This document shows positions 58,404 through 64,000 of a stretch of 64,000 nt of DNA, one piece after another. The stretch comes from Salinispirillum sp049115955 (lineage in GTDB: Bacteria; Pseudomonadota; Gammaproteobacteria; Pseudomonadales; Natronospirillaceae). Location of the stretch: contig JAGDZJ010000021.1 in NCBI GenBank assembly GCA_049115955.1, forward strand, positions 43,681-107,680, in the 5' to 3' direction. How positions within the stretch are numbered: the stretch's first letter is position 1; each line of letters opens with the position of its first letter. A model generated the notes under the pieces. It was not told the DNA's origin. It did not search any database and saw only the letters and a program-made list of their open reading frames with translations. The position numbers were made by a program, and so were the translations under genes.

Positions 58404-60572
58404 ATGACCAGGCAGTACACGCCAGACAAAGAGCCAGTGCAAAGCACCGCTGCTGCCCAGCCGGATGCGCTGACAGAGTGCTTATATAAGTTGGCGCAAT
58501 TGCATGGCCGTGTCAGTACGCGGGATGCACTGCTGTCTGGCCTGCCGTTGGTGAACGGGGTACTAACCCCCGACATTTTTCCTCGTGCTGCTAAGCGGGC
58601 GGGCTTTTCTGCTCGAGCATTGAGCACACCTCTCAAGGCCGTGAATACGGCACTGCTTCCGGCCGTACTGTTGCTGAACGATGATAAATCCTGCTTGCTG
58701 ATGCAGTTGGATGTAAAAGCGGGTGAGGCATGGGTAGTCTATCCGGAATTAAGTGACTCTGTAGTGCGCGTGCCGCTGGCTGATCTGCAGGGGCAGTTCG
58801 CACAGCGGGTGCTCTACGTGCAGCCCGAATTCCGTTTTGATACCCGTACCGCCGCAACCTCCGTACCCGGCGAAGAACACTGGTTTTGGGGGGTAATAAA
58901 ACACAATCGTCGTTTATACGTTGACGTCTTGCTGGCGGCGGTACTGATTAACTTACTTGCCGTTTCCATGCCGCTGTTCGTTATGAATGTGTACGACCGC
59001 GTGGTGCCCAATCAAGCCATCGAAACTTTATGGGTTTTGGCCATTGGGGTGTTCTTAGTCTTGTGTGCGGATCTCGCCTTACGTACCACGCGGACTTGGT
59101 TTGTTGATCACGCGGCTCAGCGCGCTGACCGAGAATTGTCGGCTCGTATTATGACTCGCGTATTGGGTATGCGTATGGACGCCCGACCAGCATCGGCGGG
59201 TTCCTTTGCTTCCTTGTTGCAGTCCTTTGAATCCGTGCGCGGATTTATTGGCTCGGCGGTGGTGGTGGCGTTAGTAGACCTGCCGTTCGTCTTACTGTTT
59301 ACCGTGATCATCGCGATGATTGCTCCCGCGCTGGTGATTCCCGTAGTGGTAGGTAGTGTGTTAGTGCTTGCGTACGCGCTGTTGATGCAGGGCGCGATGC
59401 GCACCGTGGCGGACCAGTCGATGCGCGCCAATGCACAACGAAACGCGACGCTGGTTGAAAGCTTGGTGGGCTTGGAGACCGTAAAAAGCTTTCAAGCAGA
59501 GCAACGCTTACAAAGTATCTGGGAGCGCACCACTGCGTATCTGGCAGAAAAATCCGCCCGTAACCGGTTCTTCGCTGGCAGCATCGGGCACGTTGCACTT
59601 TGGATGCAGCACACCGTGGCGGTGTCGATCATTGTCATCGGTGTTTACTTGGTTGGCGAAGGTGCTCTGACGCAAGGCGGCTTGGTCGCAGCGTATCTGT
59701 TGTCATCGCGCGCGATGGGGCCGGTGAGTCAGGCCTCTGCATTGTTGGGGCAATACCACCAAGCGTCCACCGCGCTGCGTGGGCTTAATCAGATGATGGC
59801 AACGCCATTGGAGCGCCCCGAAGACGACGTGCGCATCAGTCGGCCAGTGGTGCAGGGTGAAGTTGAATTTCGGCAAGTAAGCTTCCGCTACCCCGATGAC
59901 GAAACTGACGTGCTGCGCGGTGTGTCGTTCAAGATCATGCCGGGTGAACATGTGGCCATATTGGGGCGCAACGGTTCAGGCAAGTCCACCATTGAAAAAA
60001 TGATGCTCGGCCTGTATCAGCCAACGAGCGGCACTGTGACCGTTGATGGTGTGGATTTAAGGCAGTTTGATCCCGCAGAACTGCGTCGCAACATCGGCTA
60101 TGTGCCGCAGGACATCAATTTGTTCTTTGGCTCCGTGCGTGACAATGTGGTGATGTCGTTCCCCACAGCGACCGATGAAGAAGTCTTGCGGGCTGGCGAT
60201 ATGAGTGGCCTCGCTACGCTAACAGACCAACACCCGATGGGCTACAACATGCCGGTTGGTGAGCGTGGCGAACGCTTGTCGGGTGGGCAACGTCAAAGCG
60301 TTGCTTTGGCACGGGCAATGATTCGCCAACCCAATCTACTGTTGCTTGATGAGCCCACCGGTGCGATGGATCATTCCAGTGAAGAAGACTTCAAAACCCG
60401 TCTGAGCGCCTACGCTAAAGGCCGCACTATGCTGGTCATCACACACCGTACCTCACTGCTGGAGCTGGTTGATCGCATCATTGTGATCGACCGCGGTGTT
60501 ATCGTTGCCGATGGTCCTAAGGATCAAGTTGTAGATGCGTTGCGCCATGGCCGCATAGGGAAGGCATCATGA
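58404..60572 (+). CDS. Type I secretion ABC exporter with C39-like domain (LapB-like)
   Basis: About 722 residues from ATG 58404 after GAGG; a TTG directly before is in frame. The N-terminal domain (residues about 15-140: DALTECLYKLAQLHGRVSTRDALLSGLP) is a C39-like peptidase domain without the catalytic Cys, as in exporters of RTX proteins. Then a six-helix membrane domain (LYVDVLLAAVLINLLAVSMPLFVMNVYDRVVPNQAIETLW) and the ATPase with VAILGRNGSGKST (about 517-529), YVPQDINLFFGSVRDNV, LSGGQRQSVALARAMI and LLLLDEPTGAMD. It exports the giant adhesin across the inner membrane, with the neighbouring adaptor and channel. Confidence 0.95.
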   Translation: MTRQYTPDKEPVQSTAAAQPDALTECLYKLAQLHGRVSTRDALLSGLPLVNGVLTPDIFPRAAKRAGFSARALSTPLKAVNTALLPAVLLLNDDKSCLLMQLDVKAGEAWVVYPELSDSVVRVPLADLQGQFAQRVLYVQPEFRFDTRTAATSVPGEEHWFWGVIKHNRRLYVDVLLAAVLINLLAVSMPLFVMNVYDRVVPNQAIETLWVLAIGVFLVLCADLALRTTRTWFVDHAAQRADRELSARIMTRVLGMRMDARPASAGSFASLLQSFESVRGFIGSAVVVALVDLPFVLLFTVIIAMIAPALVIPVVVGSVLVLAYALLMQGAMRTVADQSMRANAQRNATLVESLVGLETVKSFQAEQRLQSIWERTTAYLAEKSARNRFFAGSIGHVALWMQHTVAVSIIVIGVYLVGEGALTQGGLVAAYLLSSRAMGPVSQASALLGQYHQASTALRGLNQMMATPLERPEDDVRISRPVVQGEVEFRQVSFRYPDDETDVLRGVSFKIMPGEHVAILGRNGSGKSTIEKMMLGLYQPTSGTVTVDGVDLRQFDPAELRRNIGYVPQDINLFFGSVRDNVVMSFPTATDEEVLRAGDMSGLATLTDQHPMGYNMPVGERGERLSGGQRQSVALARAMIRQPNLLLLDEPTGAMDHSSEEDFKTRLSAYAKGRTMLVITHRTSLLELVDRIIVIDRGVIVADGPKDQVVDALRHGRIGKAS

Positions 60573-61930
60573 GTGTGTCGCCGCAAGCGCCAGATAAAAC
60601 CTCTCCATCGGCACCAGAGCCGTGGACGCAGGTTACCGGTCAAACATGGGCCGACAATGCCGATTGGCTTCGTACTTCGCAAAAACCTTTGCGGGCTCGA
60701 GCGCTACTGTATGGCATTCTGGCGACCTTGGTGGTGTTGTTGGTGTGGGCCGCGTGGGCAGAGCTGGATGAAGTAACACGGGGTGAGGGGCGAGTAGTGC
60801 CGTCCACGCAGCGTCAGTTGATTCAGTCGTTCGATGGCGGCGTAGTGTCCGACATTCTGGTGCGAGAAGGTGCCGTGGTGGAAGCGGGCGACCTGTTGAT
60901 GAGCATCGACCCCACGCGCTTCTTATCGTCGTTTCGCGAAAACCGCGTAGAAATATTGTCGCTCACTGCACGGGCAGCGCGTTTAGAAGCGCTCGCGAAT
61001 AACGTGCCCTTAGTCTTGCCTTTGGAGCTGGATGCCGAGACACCACAAGTGGCCTTGCAAGAACAGCAACTCTACAACTCCGCCCGGAATGAGCTGGCGG
61101 AGCGCAAGAACATTGCTTTCGAGCAACTGAATCAGCGGCGCCAAGAACTGAATGAGGCCGAAGCGCGCCTGGTTCAGTTGACGCGCTCTCTAGAAATCAC
61201 CACACGAGAACTCAATATTATCCGGCCTTTACTGGCCACTGGCGCTGTATCGGAAGTCGAGGTGCTGCGTTTAGAGCGTGATGTTTCTAACGCGGAAGGT
61301 GAACGAGAACAGTTGTTGGCGCGTATATCTCGTTTGGAAGCCGCCATTGCGGAAGCAGAAAGTACATTCAATGAACTGGAATTAAATGCCGTAAACCAAT
61401 GGCGTCGTGAGTTGTCAGACGTGCAAGCACGTTTGGCAGGTTTAACCGAAACCGCGACGGGCTTGGCTGACCGCGTGCGGTTTGCCGAAATACGCGCACC
61501 CGTACGGGGCATTGTGCAGCGTTTGTATGTGAATACCTTGGGTGGCGTTGTGCAGCCTGGTCGCGAAGTGCTGGAACTGGTGCCGCTGGATGATCAATTG
61601 ATTGTAGAGGCTCGTATCGCGCCGCAAGACATCGCTTTCTTGCTGCCTGGGCAGAATGCCGTTGTGCGACTCACCGCGTATGATTTTGCGGTGTATGGTG
61701 GCTTGTCCGGCGTCGTAGACCACATCAGTGCTGATACCATCACTGACGAGCGCGACAACACATATTATTTGGTACGGGTACGTACTGAATTGAGTGACTC
61801 GGTTGCCGGGCTGACCATTCTCCCCGGTATGACCGCGCAGGTTGATATCTTGACCGGTAAGAAAACCGTGCTGGACTATTTGTTGAAGCCGGTGCTGCGC
61901 GCCCGCAATACCGCCTTGAGAGAACGATGA
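60569..61930 (+). CDS. HlyD-family type I secretion adaptor (LapC-like)
   Basis: A protein of 453 residues. One membrane helix (LYGILATLVVLLVWAAWAEL), then DEVTRGEGRVVPSTQRQLIQSFDGGVVSDILVREGAVVEAGDLLMSIDPTRF, the lipoyl half-motif, a long coiled coil (residues about 150-290; EQLNQRRQELNEAEARLVQLTRSLEITTRELNII) and the second half (IRAPVRGIVQRLYVNTLGGVVQPGREVLELVPLDDQLIVEARIAPQDIAFLLPGQNAVVRLTAYDFAVYGGLSG). It bridges exporter and TolC-like channel. ATG overlaps the exporter's stop, and its stop overlaps the next gene. Confidence 0.95.
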   Translation: MSVSPQAPDKTSPSAPEPWTQVTGQTWADNADWLRTSQKPLRARALLYGILATLVVLLVWAAWAELDEVTRGEGRVVPSTQRQLIQSFDGGVVSDILVREGAVVEAGDLLMSIDPTRFLSSFRENRVEILSLTARAARLEALANNVPLVLPLELDAETPQVALQEQQLYNSARNELAERKNIAFEQLNQRRQELNEAEARLVQLTRSLEITTRELNIIRPLLATGAVSEVEVLRLERDVSNAEGEREQLLARISRLEAAIAEAESTFNELELNAVNQWRRELSDVQARLAGLTETATGLADRVRFAEIRAPVRGIVQRLYVNTLGGVVQPGREVLELVPLDDQLIVEARIAPQDIAFLLPGQNAVVRLTAYDFAVYGGLSGVVDHISADTITDERDNTYYLVRVRTELSDSVAGLTILPGMTAQVDILTGKKTVLDYLLKPVLRARNTALRER

Positions 61931-62541
61931 AACAGCATTATTTTGTATCAGCAAGCACTGACCAACACCCTCGCTGGATGCAGGCGTTTGAAGACGCTTT
62001 GACGATTACAGCTCTGCCGCCCGTTATGGGCAGTGACACGGTGGTCTGGGTGCATACCTCAATGGCAGATTGGCCTCAACTGGTTGCTGTCGGCGTAAAA
62101 TGCGGCGCCCATGTCGTTGTACTGACACTTGGCCCACGCCAAGAAGAGCTCATCGTCGCGCTCAGCGCGGGTGCTCGAGGTTATGCGCACGCATGGTCAT
62201 CAGTGGCTATTCTGCAACAGATAGACAAAGTCATCGACAACGGTGGCTTGTGGGTCGGCGCTGATTTCCTCAGTCAGCTCGTACGTAACACGGCTTCCCA
62301 GTTAGACAGCGACGGCAACGCCTCCGAAAGCGAAGAAGACCAACTGTGTGGGCTCACCGAGCGCGAGCGCGAAGTCGCATTGGCGGTGGCGGCTGGGGCC
62401 TCAAACAAAGAAGTCGCTCGTCAGTTAGATATTACCGAACGTACCGTGAAGGCTCACCTAGGCGTAGTGTTTCAAAAACTCGGCGTACGAGACCGCCTGC
62501 ATTTGGCATTGCACATCAAAGGCACACACCCTGTCCTTTAG
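61927..62541 (+). CDS. LuxR-type regulator with atypical receiver domain, inside the adhesin operon
   Basis: A protein of 204 residues. The C-terminal part is a clear LuxR/FixJ helix-turn-helix (LTEREREVALAVAAGASNKEVARQLDITERTVKAHLGVVFQKLGVRDRLHLAL). The N-terminal 120 residues have the outline of a receiver domain (VVWVHTSMADWPQLVAVGVKCGAHVVVLTLGPRQEELIVALSAGARGYAHAWSSVAILQQIDKVIDNGGLWVG) but the place of the phospho-acceptor Asp reads VVWVHTSMADW, and the acidic pocket at the beginning is also missing. It should therefore act without phosphorylation. It overlaps the adaptor gene by four bases and lies just before the adhesin, so probably controls it. Confidence 0.88.
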   Translation: MKQHYFVSASTDQHPRWMQAFEDALTITALPPVMGSDTVVWVHTSMADWPQLVAVGVKCGAHVVVLTLGPRQEELIVALSAGARGYAHAWSSVAILQQIDKVIDNGGLWVGADFLSQLVRNTASQLDSDGNASESEEDQLCGLTEREREVALAVAAGASNKEVARQLDITERTVKAHLGVVFQKLGVRDRLHLALHIKGTHPVL

Positions 62542-62618
62542 TACAATGTTCGATCGCCTCCTCAGTCCGTAGACTGCACCCTATAGAACTATAACTGCAT
62601 TACTCAAAGGCTCACACT

Positions 62619-64000
62619 ATGGCATTGGCAACCGTCGTCTCCGTAACCGGTACTGCATGGGTACGCAATCCTGATGGCTCACTGAATGTGCTCGAGGCCG
62701 GTGCAGAACTGCAGCCGGGTCAGATCATCATTGCTGCTGAAGGCATTCTGGTTGAGTTGGATTACGGCGACGGCGAAAGTGTCTTTTTCCGCGGCGAACA
62801 GTCCTTGTTTATTACCGCCGAAACCGACAAAGACGCCTTCCTGACAGCGCAAGAAGCCGCGCTATTTGATGATTCCGTGCAGTCTGTATTACAAGCCTTA
62901 GAAGACGGTGGTGACTTACTCGACGTCTTGGAGGCCACAGCCGCTGGTTCTGCACCCAATGCATCGGGTGCGGCATCGTCTCGTGCAGCACGCCTGTTCC
63001 AGAACAGCGGAAACGGCGAAACCAATGAATTTGATTTCGGTAATGGTGCTCAAGGATCCTCAGCACAAGGATTTGGCCTTGCCGGTGGCGCAGGGTTGGG
63101 CGGCCAAGATAGCTCTGAAACTCAGGCTGATGAGACCACGACGACTTCCCCGCAAGATAATACTGTTCCCGGTAACGACAGCGAGCAAGACGGCGGCGCA
63201 TCCGTACCTGTTACTGATGAAGACGATACATCTGTCGTGCCAGATGAAAATGACGATGACGTAGTAGATATGCCCGTTGACGGTGATGAAGATACAGCTC
63301 CCGGCGAAGACGGTGACGACACCGTAGTTCCGGGCGATGACGACGACTCAGACGAAGACGGCGACGACACCGTAGTACCGGGCGATGGCGACGACACTGA
63401 TGAAGACGGCGATGATACTGCCGCTCCGGGCGATGACGACGACGCTGATGAAGATGGCGATGATACTGTCGTGCCGGGCGAAGACGACGACGCAGACGAA
63501 GACGGTGACGACACTGTAGTACCGGGCGAAGACGACGACGCTGATGAAGATGGCGATGATACTGTCGTACCGGGCGATGACGACGACGCTGATGAAGACG
63601 GTGATGACACTGCCGCTCCGGGCGATGATGACGACTCAGACGAAGACGGTGACGACACCACTGCGCCAGCCATCAGCGAAGTGGTGGTCGCGCAACAAGA
63701 CACCAGCAACCCAGCCAACGGCGAAGCGGATCAGACCGTTGTTACGTTCAGTGGCGACGACGCCAATGCGACGTACGTAGTCACGGGTGCGAACGGCGAA
63801 ACGCCGACGGTCGTTGATAACGAAGATGGCACATACACAGCCATCTTCAGCCCAGCGCTGGCTGCGGGCACGGAAGTGACCGTAACGGCCACCGATCCTG
63901 CGGGCAATGTCAGCACCAACACCACTGGCACAGTACCTGCTGAAGTGACTTATGCCGGCGAAGACACCACGGCACCAACCATCAGTGAAGTAGTGGTTGC
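62619..64000 (+). CDS. LapA-like giant adhesin, N-terminal part (retention module), continues past the window
   Basis: The open frame runs from ATG 62619 to the window end (460 codons, no stop). The first 110 residues are a LapA-type retention module (MALATVVSVTGTAWVRNPDG, then LEAGAELQPGQIIIAAEGILVELDYGDG) that holds the protein in the outer-membrane channel. The protease site TAAG (residues 107-110) matches that of P. fluorescens LapA, cut by LapG between the Ala pair. An acidic linker with seven 16-residue repeats follows, then the first 103-residue Ig-like repeat (TTAPAISEVVVA... ending in SGT.P), whose next copy begins at 63966. Cell-surface biofilm adhesin; export by the upstream genes. 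Confidence 0.93.
   Translation, partial: MALATVVSVTGTAWVRNPDGSLNVLEAGAELQPGQIIIAAEGILVELDYGDGESVFFRGEQSLFITAETDKDAFLTAQEAALFDDSVQSVLQALEDGGDLLDVLEATAAGSAPNASGAASSRAARLFQNSGNGETNEFDFGNGAQGSSAQGFGLAGGAGLGGQDSSETQADETTTTSPQDNTVPGNDSEQDGGASVPVTDEDDTSVVPDENDDDVVDMPVDGDEDTAPGEDGDDTVVPGDDDDSDEDGDDTVVPGDGDDTDEDGDDTAAPGDDDDADEDGDDTVVPGEDDDADEDGDDTVVPGEDDDADEDGDDTVVPGDDDDADEDGDDTAAPGDDDDSDEDGDDTTAPAISEVVVAQQDTSNPANGEADQTVVTFSGDDANATYVVTGANGETPTVVDNEDGTYTAIFSPALAAGTEVTVTATDPAGNVSTNTTGTVPAEVTYAGEDTTAPTISEVVV
63315..63650 (+). repeat. Seven tandem 48-bp repeats encoding an acidic linker
   Basis: Seven in-frame copies of 48 bases each encode DDT(VV/AA)PG(D/E/G)DD(A/S/T)DEDG, 16 residues. Copies differ mainly in the third codon base and in VV/AA. 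The stretch is very rich in Asp, may bind calcium, and separates the retention module from the Ig-like repeats. Copy number is likely to vary between strains. Confidence 0.95.

Noticed and set aside
63315..63650. Regular 48-bp repeats considered as a CRISPR array
   Set aside because: The copies are contiguous with no spacers, stay in frame and code an acidic linker.
63122..63718. A minus-strand frame coding a Ser/Pro repeat protein
   Set aside because: It is the antisense of the Asp-rich repeats of the adhesin; the repeat pattern comes from the coding strand.

Overview
The window is chromosomal DNA from a Gram-negative, probably marine gammaproteobacterium; an Oceanospirillales/Saccharospirillaceae-type lineage fits best. 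This placement is an inference from gene content and order: queA-tgt-yajC-secD-secF, suhB next to trmJ-cysE, a membrane-bound FadE with a PsrA-like site, MotY next to RNase T, a TctABC carboxylate transporter with a CitAB-type two-component system, and a Lap-type giant adhesin locus. No rRNA or tRNA gene was found.

Layout. 1-3.6 kb: thiamine genes on the minus strand (thiC, then a fused thiD-thiE cut by the window edge) behind a TPP riboswitch, with a 94-bp inverted-repeat element overlapping the riboswitch 5' end. 3.6-15.3 kb: an accessory, partly decaying zone with a CcdAB toxin-antitoxin pair, a TetR/quinone-oxidoreductase pair, and a run of small or broken genes (truncated P-loop protein, frameshifted DUF4345, truncated lipoprotein, DUF2283, DUF4160/DUF2442 pair, GNAT with a stop codon, antitoxin stub). 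It also holds a membrane acyltransferase, a serine beta-lactamase-like hydrolase, GST/YafY, AraC/EamA and an NmrA stub. 15.4-26.3 kb: mostly housekeeping and signalling (RidA, fructose-1,6-bisphosphatase, histidine kinase plus REC-DUF3369-GGDEF-EAL regulator, secreted nucleotidase, CBS protein, FadE). 26.3-31.1 kb: a HigBA/RelE-type toxin-antitoxin pair, then an IS607-family transposon (TnpA serine recombinase plus TnpB with a candidate guide RNA) that splits an apbE gene, then a lipoprotein gene carrying two frameshifts.

31.1-34.4 kb: a cobalamin riboswitch, a BtuB-like receptor and a TonB protein. 34.4-46.2 kb: a small outer-membrane protein and the conserved core (queA, tgt, yajC, secDF, patatin-like lipase, a catalytically degenerate SuhB, trmJ, cysE, a LuxR-type mini-regulator, trhO), with REP-like and hairpin elements in the gaps. 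46.5-52.2 kb: a CitA/DcuS-type kinase and its regulator next to tctC-tctB-tctA, probably a carboxylate-sensing and uptake unit. 52.2-56.2 kb: speE, rnt, motY, argG. 56.4-64 kb: a type I secretion/giant-adhesin locus comprising a TolC protein fused to an OmpA domain, a LapB-type ABC exporter, a LapC-type adaptor, a LuxR-type regulator without a phospho-acceptor Asp, and the start of a LapA-like retention-module adhesin that runs off the window.

The most unusual items are the TolC-OmpA fusion in the adhesin locus, the IS607 TnpB that lacks its zinc ribbon and third RuvC Asp next to a well-formed RNA hairpin pair, the catalytically dead SuhB-like protein, and several strong unexplained inverted repeats.
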